The notes under the pieces are model-generated. The model was not told the origin of the DNA. It ran no database searches and saw only the letters and a program-made list of their open reading frames with translations. A stretch of DNA of 36,431 nt from Clostridia bacterium. GTDB taxonomy: Bacteria > Bacillota > Clostridia > Christensenellales > CAG-138. Position 1 is the first letter of the stretch. Each line of letters starts with the position of its first letter. The stretch covers positions 23,761 through 60,191 of the forward strand of contig JAUNCT010000014.1 of NCBI GenBank assembly GCA_030526425.1, given 5' to 3'. Below, piece by piece: positions 14,837 through 23,842 of the stretch. The position numbers and the translations under genes are program-made.

Positions 14837-16780
14837 TTACGCCTCCCGTTTGCACACCGTGTAGGACAGCGGCGCGAGAACGATCTCCGCCCCGTCTGTG
14901 AGGGTCAGGCTCTTGCCCTCCGCATCGGTCCACGTCCCCGTGAAGGGCTCGTCGGCGCCGTCGGTGCCCTCGGTGAACGCCGCGCCCGAAAGCACGACGG
15001 TCTTCTCCTCCTCTGCGGCGTTGACCAGCAGAAGCATCCGCTCGCCGCCGTAAACGCGCACCGCGGCGAACACATCGTCGTCGAGACCCGCCATGCGGCA
15101 ACCGCCGCGCTTCAGGCACTCCTCGTCGCGGCGCATCGCGAAGAGCTTTCGCGTCGCTTCGACCAGCTCGGTATCCTGCGCGTCCCACGGGTAGGGGGCG
15201 CGGTTGAACGGGTCCGCCATGCCGGTCATGCCCGTTTCGTCGCCGTAATACAGGCAGGGCACACCGGGCAAAAACACCTGCAGCGCCTCGGCGAGCGGCA
15301 AACGTTTGCGAGCGCGCGCCGCGTTTTCGGGCGTGGGTTCCCAGTCGCGCTGGTCTTCCCTCGTGAGGTCGTCGCGCCCGGGGCACTCGCTCAGCTCCGT
15401 CATGAGACGGATGACATCGTGCGAGCCCAGCAGGTTGAGCGCCGCATCGTAGAAGGGCTTCGGGTACTGCTCCTTCAAAAAGAGCAGCTCGTCGGCGAAT
15501 TCCTTCGCGGTCGACCTTCTGCGCAGGTAGTTCAGCACCGCGTTGCGGAAGCAGTAGTTCATGACGGAGTCGAGCTCGTCGCCGTTGACGTAGCCGCGCC
15601 TGCCCGCGCCGCCGCGCTTTGCGGTGGGCTCTTCCCACACCTCGCCGAGCAGCACGCCCTCGGGGTCGTTCTTTTTCACGCGCCAGCGGAGGATGCGGAT
15701 GAACTCATCCGGCAGCTCGTCCGCCACGTCGAGGCGCCAGCTGGTCGCGCCGAGCTCCGCCCAGTGCTTGAGCACGCCGTGCTCCCCCGCGATGAAGTCG
15801 ATGTACGAGGGGCTGAGCTCCTCGACGTTCGGCAGGCTTTCGAAGCCCCACCAGCACTCGTACGGCGGGGTCTTGTCGGGGTGGAAGCGGTACCAGCTGC
15901 GGTAGGGGCTTTTCGGATCGCGCCACGCGCCGGTATCCGCGCCGTAGCTGCCCTCGCGGTTGAAGTAGACGCTGTCGCTGCCCGTGTGGCTGAACACGCC
16001 GTCGAGCATGATGCGGATGCCCCGCGCCTTCGCCTCGCGGCAGAGGGCGGCGAACTCCTCGTTCGTGCCGAGCACGGGGTCGATCGTGCGGTAGTCGGCG
16101 GTGTTGTAGCGGTGGTTGCTCGCCGCCTCGAACACGGGGTTCAGGTAGATGCAGGTGACGCCGAAGGAGGCGAGATAGTCGAGCTTTTTGCGGATGCCGT
16201 TGAGGTCGCCGCCGGAGTAATCGTTCGGGGCGTAGTGCGGCTCGCCCGCATCGGGCTCGATGGTCGGCTGTTCCGCCCAGTCCGCGTGCATACGCACCTT
16301 GCGCCCGCGGGCACGGTGCGCGTCGAGCCTCCTTTGGAAGCTCTTGTCGTCCGAACGGAAGAACCTGTCGGGGAAGATCTGGTAGCAGATGCCCGTGCGG
16401 AACCACTCGGGCGTTTCGTAAGCGCCGTCGTACACCGTCACGCGGAAGGAGCCGGGCTCCGTTTCCGAAAGCGCGCCCTCGCCGCTGCGGCCGCCGTAAT
16501 ACAGCTGCGTGCCGTCCTGCAGGCGGAGGATGAAATAATACCAAACGAGGCACGGCTTGTCGGGCAGGCGCAGGCGCGCAGCGAAGCCGCCCGCGGCGCG
16601 GTACATGGGTACCTGCCATTCGCCGATGCCGTCCTCCCACAGGCGCAGGGTGACGGAAGCCTTTTTGTAAACGCCCTCCGCAGCGCAGAAAACACGCCAG
16701 TCCGTGCCCATGGGGCACGCACCGAGCGGCGCGCGGAACGACGCAAGTCTCGAGTTGTGCAAAAACTTATCCATAGCCAT
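14837..16780 (-). CDS. GH13-family glycoside hydrolase (neopullulanase/maltogenic amylase type)
   Basis: A 647-residue alpha-glucan hydrolase without a signal peptide, so probably acting in the cytosol on imported oligosaccharides. Residues 20-118 look like the N-terminal beta-sandwich of neopullulanases. The barrel starts near YQIFPDRFF (133-141). Conserved regions are DGVFSHTG (260-267), RLDVADE with nucleophile Asp351, LLGEVWE with acid/base Glu380, and SHD with Asp455. A C-terminal beta domain follows. There is no ribosome binding site: the promoter's -10 (TGATATAAT) ends two bases before the first ATG (16780) and eight before an in-frame second ATG (16774). A leaderless message starting at the second ATG is the more likely product. 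No sugar transporter is adjacent. Confidence 0.93.
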   Translation of the reverse strand: MAMDKFLHNSRLASFRAPLGACPMGTDWRVFCAAEGVYKKASVTLRLWEDGIGEWQVPMYRAAGGFAARLRLPDKPCLVWYYFILRLQDGTQLYYGGRSGEGALSETEPGSFRVTVYDGAYETPEWFRTGICYQIFPDRFFRSDDKSFQRRLDAHRARGRKVRMHADWAEQPTIEPDAGEPHYAPNDYSGGDLNGIRKKLDYLASFGVTCIYLNPVFEAASNHRYNTADYRTIDPVLGTNEEFAALCREAKARGIRIMLDGVFSHTGSDSVYFNREGSYGADTGAWRDPKSPYRSWYRFHPDKTPPYECWWGFESLPNVEELSPSYIDFIAGEHGVLKHWAELGATSWRLDVADELPDEFIRILRWRVKKNDPEGVLLGEVWEEPTAKRGGAGRRGYVNGDELDSVMNYCFRNAVLNYLRRRSTAKEFADELLFLKEQYPKPFYDAALNLLGSHDVIRLMTELSECPGRDDLTREDQRDWEPTPENAARARKRLPLAEALQVFLPGVPCLYYGDETGMTGMADPFNRAPYPWDAQDTELVEATRKLFAMRRDEECLKRGGCRMAGLDDDVFAAVRVYGGERMLLLVNAAEEEKTVVLSGAAFTEGTDGADEPFTGTWTDAEGKSLTLTDGAEIVLAPLSYTVCKREA

Positions 16781-16782
16781 GA

Positions 16783-16791
16783 ATTATATCA
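16783..16791 (-). promoter_or_regulatory. Extended -10 promoter of the GH13 gene (leaderless)
   Basis: On the minus strand, TGATATAAT. The expected start site (7-9 bases downstream) falls at or next to the second ATG at 16774, leaving no room for a leader. Confidence 0.65.
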
Positions 16792-16866
16792 TAAACACAT
16801 GCGTTTGTGGGGATGAGTTTTTCGGGGGCGGGCACGATGCGGGAAACCGGCGCAAAACGACACAAC

Positions 16867-16911
16867 AAAAAACGACACAAGAGCCGCGCGGCGGATCGCC
16901 GTGCGGCTCTT
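16867..16911 (-). terminator. Terminator of the restriction-modification operon
   Basis: A 15-pair stem with a three-base loop (AAGAGCCGC outer arm, 16879-16911) lies just after the hsdR stop. On the minus strand a T6 run follows after six further bases, so termination may be less efficient than usual. Confidence 0.7.
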
Positions 16912-16916
16912 TCTTC

Positions 16917-19900
16917 TTATGCGGTTTCGGTATCCAAGTGGTTGTCCGTCCACAGCTCGCACTGCTCGATCACCGTGCCGACGGCGTCTTCCATGCCCTC
17001 GGGCGGGTAGCGGTGGGTCTTCAGCAGCTTTTTCACCGTCATGCGCATCTTCGCCCGGGCGTCTTCCTTCTTTTCCCAGTCGACGGTGCGGTTCTTTCGC
17101 AGGCTTTCGGTCAGCTCGCGGGTCAGCGCCACCAGTTCCTCGTTGGCGTAAAAGTCCTTGATCGCCTCGGGCTTGGTCAGCGCGTCGTAAAACGCCATCT
17201 CCTCATCGCTCAGCCCGAGTTGATTGCCGAGGCTTTTCGCGTCCTTCAGGGTCTGCGCCATGGCAAGCAGCTCTTTGATGACCTCTTCGTTCGTCAGCTG
17301 CCCGTTGCGGTAGGCGTTCATCACCTGCTGCAGGCGTTCGCTGAATTCCTGCGATTTCACCACGTTCGTTTTGCGGTACAGCTTGACCTCGCCGTCGAGC
17401 AGCTTGCGCAGCAGTTCGAGCGCGATGTTCTTTTCCTTCATCTTGGCGATCTCTTCCAGCAGCTTCGGGTCGAACAGCGAGATGCCCTCTTTCACATCGG
17501 CAAACAGGTTGACCACGCCGTCGCTCTTCACCGCGTGCTTCAGCAGTTCGTTGATGCGGTCGTTCACCTCTTTCAGCGAAAGCTTGCCGTGACCGCCCTC
17601 GCTCATGAGCCGCATGATGAGCACCCGGCACGATTCGAAGAACGCCGCCTCGACGCGCTGGTCGTAATTCGCGATGGAGCTGCACAGCGACAGCGCCTGT
17701 TTGAGCAGGTGCGCCTGCTTCACGTATTTCTGCCACTCCGCCTCTTCGCCGCGCTTCTTGTCGCCCTTCTTTTCGGCTTCGAATTCAAGGCGCAACATTT
17801 CCGCCGTGCCGTTCTTGCCGAGGATGAAGTTGACCGCGCCCGAAATGCACTTGGCGCGTTCGAGGTCGCTTTCGCCGAAGAACGCCGTGTAGTCGAACCC
17901 GTGCAGCATGTCGCGGCAGACCTCGAGTTTTTCGGTGAACTCCTTGTAGGTAGCCTTGGCGATATCCATTTCGCCGAAATTCTGTTGGTCGCGCTTTGTG
18001 TAATCCTTCATCGCCTGCTTGAGCGCCGCGGCGATGCCGATGTAATCCACGACCAAGCCGCCCTCCTTGTCCTCGAACACGCGGTTCACGCGGGCGATCG
18101 CCTGCATGAGGTTGTGCCCGACCATGGGCTTGTACACATACATCGTCGCAAGGCTCGGCACATCGAACCCGGTCAGCCACATGTCGACGACGATGGCGAT
18201 CTTCAGCGGCGAGGCGTTGTCTTTGAACTTCCGCGCCAGCTCTTCCTTATACGCCTTCGAACCGATGATCGCGTGCCAGTCCTCGGGGTCTTGGTTGCCG
18301 CTCGTCATCACGACGGCGATTTTTTCCTGCCAACCGGGTCGCAGTTCGAGCATGCGGCGGTAGATCTTGATGGCGATGGGGCGCGAATACGCCACGATCA
18401 TCGCCTTGCCGGTCAGCAGGTGCGCGCGGTTGTTTTCGTAATGGGCGAGGATATCGTCCACGAGCGAGGCGATGGTCTTGTCGTCGCCGAGGATGGTCTC
18501 CATTTTGCCGAGGTGCTTTTTGCTCGCCTCGACGACCTCTTCCTCCGCCTCCTCGTTGTCGAGGATGGCTTGGTACTCCGCGTCGATTTGGGCAAGCACG
18601 GAATCGTCCAGCTTCAGTTGGATGGCGCGGTTCTCGTAATACACGGGGCGGGTCGCGCCGTCTTCCACGGCCTGCGTCATGTCGTAAATGTCGATGTAGT
18701 CGCCGAACACCTCGCGCGTGTCGTGCTCCTTGGCGGAAACGGGCGTGCCCGTAAAGCCGACATAGGTCGCCTTCGGCAAACTGTTGCGGATGATCCGCGC
18801 GATGCCGAGCATGAGCTTAGCGACCTTTTCGCCGATGGCGTTCGTGACCATTTTGATTTTTTCGGCAAGCCCGTAATGCCCGCGGTGCGCCTCATCCGCC
18901 ATGACGACGATGTTGCGCCGCTCGGAAAGCGCCTCGTCCGAAAGCTCGAACTTCTGCATCGTCGTGAAGAAGATGCCGTTCGCCTGCCGGTCCTTCAGCA
19001 GGGTCTTGAGGTGCGCGCGGTCGCTCGCCTGCACCGGGTCCTGCCGCAGAAAGCCGCGGCACTTTTTGAACTGCGTGAACAGCTGGCTGTCGAGGTCGTT
19101 GCGGTCGGTGATGACGACGACGGTGGGGCTTTCCATCTCGCTTTGGAGCAGGTGTGCGAAAAACACCATCGAAAGCGACTTGCCGCTGCCCTGCGTGTGC
19201 CAGAACACGCCGCCCTTGCCGTCCCCGTCGGGGGCGGAGGCGCGCAGCGCCGAAGCGACCGCCTTGCGCACCGCGTAATACTGGTGGTACGCCGCCATGA
19301 TCTTGATGCTTTTGCCCGTGCCCTCCTCCGCGAAGAGGATGAAGTTTTTGAGGATGTCGAGCAGACGCGTTGGTTCGAAGATGCCCTCGAAAAACGTATC
19401 GAACTGCGCGAGGGCGGTGTTTTCGTACATGCCGTCCTTCGTTTTCCACGCCATGAAGCGGTCTTCCCCGCTGGTGATCGTGCCCGCCTTGCTCACCGCC
19501 TGGTCGCTCATCACGAGGAACTGGTTGTAGTGGAACAGGCAGGGGATGTGCTTCATGTAGTTTTTGAGCTGCAGGTAGGCTTCGCTCGCGTCCGTTTCCG
19601 CGCGGCTCGGCGACTTGAGCTCGATGACCGTCACCGGGATGCCGTTGAGGAAAACGATCATATCCGGGCGCTTCGTCTCATACTCCTGCACCGTCCACTG
19701 GTTGGCGATGATGAAGCTGTTGCGCGCGGGGTTCGCGAAATCCGCAAGGTAGACGAGCGCGCTGCGCTGTTCGCCCCGGTCGGCATAGGTGACCTCCACC
19801 CCGTTTTGCAGGTAGTCGGTCATCGTGCGGTTGATGTCCGTGAGCGCGCCGTTTTCGGGGTGGCGCAGCTTATTGAGAGCGGCATCGAGCGCCGCCTGCG

Positions 19901-20063
19901 GCAGCCCCGGGTTCAGAAAGGAAATGCGCTCTTCGAGCACATCCTCATACAGGGGGTCGCGGTAATCGCGCACGACATCCGGACCGTACACATGCGTGTA
20001 GCCGAGGTTTTCGAACAGCTCGACGAGGCACTGCTCGTACGCCGCTTCGTTGTAAGGTGTCAT
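16917..20063 (-). CDS. hsdR: Type I restriction enzyme, R (endonuclease/translocase) subunit
   Basis: A 1048-residue HsdR. The N-terminal nuclease domain has Asp134 (RPDMIVF) and the ELK motif Glu148-x-Lys150 (VTVIELKSP). The SF2 translocase follows: Walker A in TQGSGKS (290-296), DEAH (390-393), then VGFTGTP and the later GFDVPSL and QAIARVNR motifs. A helical C-terminal region binds the methylase core. Length is normal and no disruption is seen. It is the last gene of the operon, 14 bases after the RelA/SpoT gene. Together with HsdM and HsdS it should cut unmethylated foreign DNA after translocation. Its GC-rich composition matches hsdM rather than the two AT-rich genes between them. Confidence 0.96.
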   Translation of the reverse strand: MTPYNEAAYEQCLVELFENLGYTHVYGPDVVRDYRDPLYEDVLEERISFLNPGLPQAALDAALNKLRHPENGALTDINRTMTDYLQNGVEVTYADRGEQRSALVYLADFANPARNSFIIANQWTVQEYETKRPDMIVFLNGIPVTVIELKSPSRAETDASEAYLQLKNYMKHIPCLFHYNQFLVMSDQAVSKAGTITSGEDRFMAWKTKDGMYENTALAQFDTFFEGIFEPTRLLDILKNFILFAEEGTGKSIKIMAAYHQYYAVRKAVASALRASAPDGDGKGGVFWHTQGSGKSLSMVFFAHLLQSEMESPTVVVITDRNDLDSQLFTQFKKCRGFLRQDPVQASDRAHLKTLLKDRQANGIFFTTMQKFELSDEALSERRNIVVMADEAHRGHYGLAEKIKMVTNAIGEKVAKLMLGIARIIRNSLPKATYVGFTGTPVSAKEHDTREVFGDYIDIYDMTQAVEDGATRPVYYENRAIQLKLDDSVLAQIDAEYQAILDNEEAEEEVVEASKKHLGKMETILGDDKTIASLVDDILAHYENNRAHLLTGKAMIVAYSRPIAIKIYRRMLELRPGWQEKIAVVMTSGNQDPEDWHAIIGSKAYKEELARKFKDNASPLKIAIVVDMWLTGFDVPSLATMYVYKPMVGHNLMQAIARVNRVFEDKEGGLVVDYIGIAAALKQAMKDYTKRDQQNFGEMDIAKATYKEFTEKLEVCRDMLHGFDYTAFFGESDLERAKCISGAVNFILGKNGTAEMLRLEFEAEKKGDKKRGEEAEWQKYVKQAHLLKQALSLCSSIANYDQRVEAAFFESCRVLIMRLMSEGGHGKLSLKEVNDRINELLKHAVKSDGVVNLFADVKEGISLFDPKLLEEIAKMKEKNIALELLRKLLDGEVKLYRKTNVVKSQEFSERLQQVMNAYRNGQLTNEEVIKELLAMAQTLKDAKSLGNQLGLSDEEMAFYDALTKPEAIKDFYANEELVALTRELTESLRKNRTVDWEKKEDARAKMRMTVKKLLKTHRYPPEGMEDAVGTVIEQCELWTDNHLDTETA

Positions 20064-20077
20064 GGGTTTATTGCCTC

Positions 20078-21127
20078 TTACATAAATTTTTGAACAATAC
20101 CGATAAATTCACCGATATCAGAAAAATAATTGGGATAAGCCGTTTTCAATTCATTAAATGAAGATACACGTACCATTACAGCATCGATTCTGTCTTCTGC
20201 ACGACTGCTTTCGATTTCATCGTAAACACGATTTGCATCTTCTATTTCGCTTGGTTTGAAATACTTGATTCGCAATCTCTTGTGCTCATAATTCAAAATC
20301 AAAATGCAATACCCGCGTTTGATCTTTTTTTCGCTCTTTTCGCGGGCATCAACAGCAACACGAATACCCGATAAGAACTCAAGATATTTGTGTTTAGCAT
20401 TTAGATTTCGTATTTCATCTCTGATGACATCGATATCGTCGCAAACATTGGGTGGTAATGGTTGTTGCTCAATTGATGCAAAAACCGCAGAACAAAGCAA
20501 GAAAAAGCGTTTAACATCCTCTTCACCTTGTCCTGCTTTTAACGCCGTTTTTGTAAACAGACCCATCGTCTCGACTGCAGTTGCCCATAAGTGTTGCAAA
20601 TGAGTTCTGAATTGAATCTCAATTTGCATGTTTCTGTTATAGGTTTCTACAGTATCGCTGTGATACTCATAAACCAAATGCAAACTTCGATACCCGGATG
20701 TTTGTGGTTCTTGGATATAATCGTGCACCCGCTTTAGGGTATGTCTGATTCTTGAATCTTTGAATTTATTTGATACGAAATAAACATCTTCAATTGACGG
20801 CACAATCAACCGACAACCTCCAAGGTCTTGCATCTCCCACAGATTCATTCTTGGCAAACGCTTTAGCTTTTTTATTATTGAATCTAAGCGTTTTAATCTT
20901 TCGGCAACAACAAATCCATTTTCCGCACTTGCATAGCGTCTCAAGTTATTATAGAAAATATGCAACGGAAAAGCATGTGAAGCACGCCAATTATCGATTA
21001 CTTCCGTTGCCTCTTTAATTTCCTTCTCTGTGCTGAATTCATTCCTTATTATCTTACCCGCCCTGATTATTTCACTACGTGAGTGTTCAACCGTTTTCCA
21101 TTTTGGACGTATTGCTTTAAGCTCCAT
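20078..21127 (-). CDS. RelA/SpoT-domain alarmone synthetase inside the type I R-M operon
   Basis: A 349-residue protein with a RelA/SpoT synthetase domain at about residues 45-190. Motifs: RLKRLDSIIKKL (77-88, ATP site), DLGGCR (101-106, metal site), SGYRSLHLVY (144-153, with the guanine-stacking Tyr146 and His150), and EIQFRT (170-175). There is no HD hydrolase domain and no TGS/ACT regulatory region. The last 150 residues form a separate domain ending in KTAYPNYFSDIGEFIGIVQ, which I recall from solitary RelA/SpoT-domain proteins of unknown role. It should make (p)ppGpp or a related nucleotide such as (p)ppApp. It lies 22 bases after hsdS and 14 before hsdR and is clearly more AT-rich than hsdM and hsdR, suggesting acquisition. 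A toxic or abortive-infection role is inferred from context. Confidence 0.9.
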   Translation of the reverse strand: MELKAIRPKWKTVEHSRSEIIRAGKIIRNEFSTEKEIKEATEVIDNWRASHAFPLHIFYNNLRRYASAENGFVVAERLKRLDSIIKKLKRLPRMNLWEMQDLGGCRLIVPSIEDVYFVSNKFKDSRIRHTLKRVHDYIQEPQTSGYRSLHLVYEYHSDTVETYNRNMQIEIQFRTHLQHLWATAVETMGLFTKTALKAGQGEEDVKRFFLLCSAVFASIEQQPLPPNVCDDIDVIRDEIRNLNAKHKYLEFLSGIRVAVDAREKSEKKIKRGYCILILNYEHKRLRIKYFKPSEIEDANRVYDEIESSRAEDRIDAVMVRVSSFNELKTAYPNYFSDIGEFIGIVQKFM

Positions 21128-21149
21128 TATATCCCTCGGTAAGTCGGAT

Positions 21150-22331
21150 TTATAACTCTATTTCTCCCGACATCAGCTTCGGGAGCAAGCTGTCGCGAAG
21201 TTCCGCAAGCTTACGGTTTTCAACCCGGTTGGAAATGACCAAGTCATATATCGGCGCAAGTAAGCTTCCGATTCTATGATACTCTTCTGTTGTCGGTATC
21301 AAGACTTCCGCCTTTTCAAGTTCGCCGCGTTTGATATGCCCCATTGTCGTTGCCATATCTGCCGCGATTGCCGCAAACTTTTCAAGATGATAGTTCGTCC
21401 ATGCATAATAGAACCATTTTTCAAATTTTGCGGAAGTCACTTTGAACAAGTGCTGATTCAACCCGCACTTTCCACCGCACCAAAAATCGACAAGCAAACT
21501 GCCGGACCATGAAAACACGACATCTCCATCTTCAACGATATACTTTGGCATAATCGACGGTGAACAGAATTCGCTGTTGGCATCGCAAATCCCTTGACGT
21601 AATTCTTTGATTTTCAAAACAGGCAACCCTTGCTCGCCTTCTTTTGGGCGATACTTTTGCATGGCAAGACCATTCAAATAATCAGCAATACCAATCAAGT
21701 TGCTTTTTACCCAACCTTCGGGTACATCATCAAACAAGCACAGTTCTTTCTCGAAAATAGTTTTCGCTTGCGCTTCCAAATTCTTGTTGATGGCGTTGTT
21801 CAGCTCGATTTTGTCATCCAGCGAGCCCAGCACCGCCGCGATCTTTTTCTGTATTTCATAATCGGGAACGCGAATCGTTAACCTGCCGATCATTTCGTTG
21901 TTGAGACTTGCACGCGTTGAAAGCAATGCCATTGCATCGATTTGATTTCGAAATTCCCTTGACCTTAAATAGTATCCGATGTATCGGGGATATACTTTCA
22001 CCTGACAGTCCGACTTCATTCTCAAGCGCTTTGTAAATCCATTGAATGTTGCTGTCGGATAATCTTTCAAAGCCACACTGCTCATGCCCAATTCGTGCAT
22101 GGTTTCGCTTGTGCGTGTTAAAAACACATCACCCATCCGAACGGAACATTTTTCCTGTTCCTTTTCAGTTGCATTTGCAACATCTTTGATTTCATCCGGC
22201 AAAAAATAATTGTTGAAAACTGTTTTGAATGAAACGAATGGTGTTCCACCGTTACCGAATTCTTTTGCGCTTTTCGACAAACCGGATGCAACGTCGTATA
22301 GTTCGCCTAAGCTATAGGTTTCAAATTCCAT
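21150..22331 (-). CDS. hsdS: Type I restriction enzyme, S (specificity) subunit
   Basis: A 393-residue HsdS with the expected two-fold plan. Recognition domain 1 covers about residues 1-160; a central helical conserved region, PDYEIQKKIAAVLGSLDDKI, follows; recognition domain 2 covers about 205-350; and a second helical region ends in ENRKLAELRDSLLPKLMSGE. The start at 22331 has GGAGGCGATC before it and overlaps the hsdM stop by 11 bases; the frame extends to 22376 but that part lies inside hsdM. The two recognition domains are AT-rich while the central conserved region (about 21780-21850) is GC-rich like hsdM, a pattern expected if recognition domains were exchanged by recombination. The target sequence cannot be predicted. 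Confidence 0.95.
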   Translation of the reverse strand: MEFETYSLGELYDVASGLSKSAKEFGNGGTPFVSFKTVFNNYFLPDEIKDVANATEKEQEKCSVRMGDVFLTRTSETMHELGMSSVALKDYPTATFNGFTKRLRMKSDCQVKVYPRYIGYYLRSREFRNQIDAMALLSTRASLNNEMIGRLTIRVPDYEIQKKIAAVLGSLDDKIELNNAINKNLEAQAKTIFEKELCLFDDVPEGWVKSNLIGIADYLNGLAMQKYRPKEGEQGLPVLKIKELRQGICDANSEFCSPSIMPKYIVEDGDVVFSWSGSLLVDFWCGGKCGLNQHLFKVTSAKFEKWFYYAWTNYHLEKFAAIAADMATTMGHIKRGELEKAEVLIPTTEEYHRIGSLLAPIYDLVISNRVENRKLAELRDSLLPKLMSGEIEL

Positions 22332-23829
22332 ACCCGATCGCCTCCAGCTTCTCGCGGATGCTCTGTTCGAGTTCATGCGAACGGTCGAACAGGGCGGAAA
22401 GCTCGCCCGTCAGCCGCTCCATCTTCTCTTCGAAGGGTTCGCCGTCTTCCGCCTGCTCTTCCAAGCCCACGTATCTGCCCGGGGTCAGCACATAGTCCTG
22501 CGCGGCGATTTGCTCCGTTTCCGCCACGGCGCAGAAACCCGGCACGTCTTCGAGCGTGCTTGCCTGAAAGGCTTCGAACGCCCCGGCGATCTTTGCGATG
22601 TCTGCTTCCGTCAAATCGCGGTGGGTGCGGTCGACCATCGTGCCCATGCCGCGCGCGTCGATGAAGAGGGTCTTGCCCTTTTGCTTTTTGTTCTTCGAAA
22701 TGAACCACAGCGTCACGGGGATGGTCACCGAATAGAACAGGTTCGTCGGCATGGCGACGATGCCCTCGACCAAGTCCGCCTCGATGATGTTTTTGCGGAT
22801 CTCTCCCTCGCCGCCGCTTTGGGTGGAAAGCGCGCCGTTCGCGAGCACGAGGCCGATCTTTCCGTTCGCCGACAGGTGGTGGATCATGTGCTGGATCCAT
22901 GCGTAGTTCGCGTTGCCCGCGGGCGGCAGACCGTACTTCCACCGCACGTCGTCGGTCAACGCCTCCTGATGCCACGGCGTGTAGTTGAACGGCGGGTTCG
23001 CCAAAATGAAATCCGCCTTCAGGGTCGGGTGCAGGTCGTTGGTGAAGGTATCGGCGTGGTGCTTGCCGAAATCCGCCGAAATGCCGCGCACCGCCATGTT
23101 GATCTTCGCCATTTTCCAGGTGTCGGCGTTGGCTTCCTGTCCGTAAACGGCAATGTGCCCGCGCGTGCCGCCGTGGGCTTCCAAAAACTTGGCGCTCTGC
23201 ACGAACATGCCGCCGCTGCCGCAGCAGGGGTCGTACACGCGGCAGTTGTCGAAGGGGCGCAGCACCTCGACGAGCGTGCGCACCACACAGGCGGGCGTGT
23301 AGAATTCGCCGCCGTTCTTGCCCTCTGCCGCCGCGAACTGGGCGATGCAGTATTCGTAAGTTCTGCCGAGCAGGTCTTGGCTCGACTCGATGTCTTCCAT
23401 GCGGATGCGGTTGGTGAACAGGTCGACGACCGCGCCCAGCACCTTCTTATCCAAATCGGGGTTGCCGTAGTTCTTGGGCAGCACGCCCGCAAGGCTTTTG
23501 TTTTCCTGTTCGACGGCGCGCATCGCCTTATCGATCACGTGCCCGATCTCCGGCGTATGGGCGGCTTTCGCCACGGTTTCCCACCGCGCGCTTTCGGGCA
23601 CGAAAAACACGTTTTCTGCCATATAGGCGTCGCGGTCGTCTTCGAAGCCGTCGCCTTCCGCCACGAGCTCGCGGTAGCGCTTGTCGAACGCCGCCGAGAT
23701 GTACCTTAAAAAGATGAGCCCGACGATGACCTGCCGGTATTCCGATGCGGAGATATGCCCGCGCAGAATGCACGCCGCATCCCAAAGTTCTTTTTCGAAA
23801 CCGATGTTCGCCTGTGTCTTTTCCGCCAT
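22321..23829 (-). CDS. hsdM: Type I restriction enzyme, M (adenine-N6 methylase) subunit
   Basis: A 502-residue HsdM of normal length. The N-terminal helical domain (GHISASEYRQVIVGLIFLRY) precedes the methylase core: DPCCGSGG (200-207) is the AdoMet-binding motif I and NPPF (278-281) the catalytic motif IV for adenine N6 methylation. It modifies the host copy of the recognition sequence and forms the core to which HsdS and HsdR bind. GGGAGG lies before the ATG. It starts 13 bases after the small Cys-rich gene and overlaps hsdS by 11 bases. Confidence 0.96.
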   Translation of the reverse strand: MAEKTQANIGFEKELWDAACILRGHISASEYRQVIVGLIFLRYISAAFDKRYRELVAEGDGFEDDRDAYMAENVFFVPESARWETVAKAAHTPEIGHVIDKAMRAVEQENKSLAGVLPKNYGNPDLDKKVLGAVVDLFTNRIRMEDIESSQDLLGRTYEYCIAQFAAAEGKNGGEFYTPACVVRTLVEVLRPFDNCRVYDPCCGSGGMFVQSAKFLEAHGGTRGHIAVYGQEANADTWKMAKINMAVRGISADFGKHHADTFTNDLHPTLKADFILANPPFNYTPWHQEALTDDVRWKYGLPPAGNANYAWIQHMIHHLSANGKIGLVLANGALSTQSGGEGEIRKNIIEADLVEGIVAMPTNLFYSVTIPVTLWFISKNKKQKGKTLFIDARGMGTMVDRTHRDLTEADIAKIAGAFEAFQASTLEDVPGFCAVAETEQIAAQDYVLTPGRYVGLEEQAEDGEPFEEKMERLTGELSALFDRSHELEQSIREKLEAIGYGI

Positions 23830-23842
23830 GGTGTCGCCTCCC

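Noticed and set aside
14348..16816. Open frame of 822 codons opposite the GH13 gene
   Set aside because: Antisense shadow of a gene with intact GH13 catalytic residues.
16704..20093. Open frame of 1129 codons on the plus strand opposite hsdR
   Set aside because: It mirrors hsdR on the opposite strand; hsdR has all catalytic motifs, and the antisense product shows none.
20078..21127. Toxin-antitoxin pair with a small alarmone synthetase
   Set aside because: No separate antitoxin-sized gene lies beside it (gaps are 22 and 14 bases). An antitoxin role of its own C-terminal domain or of HsdS/HsdR remains possible and is treated as a hypothesis only.
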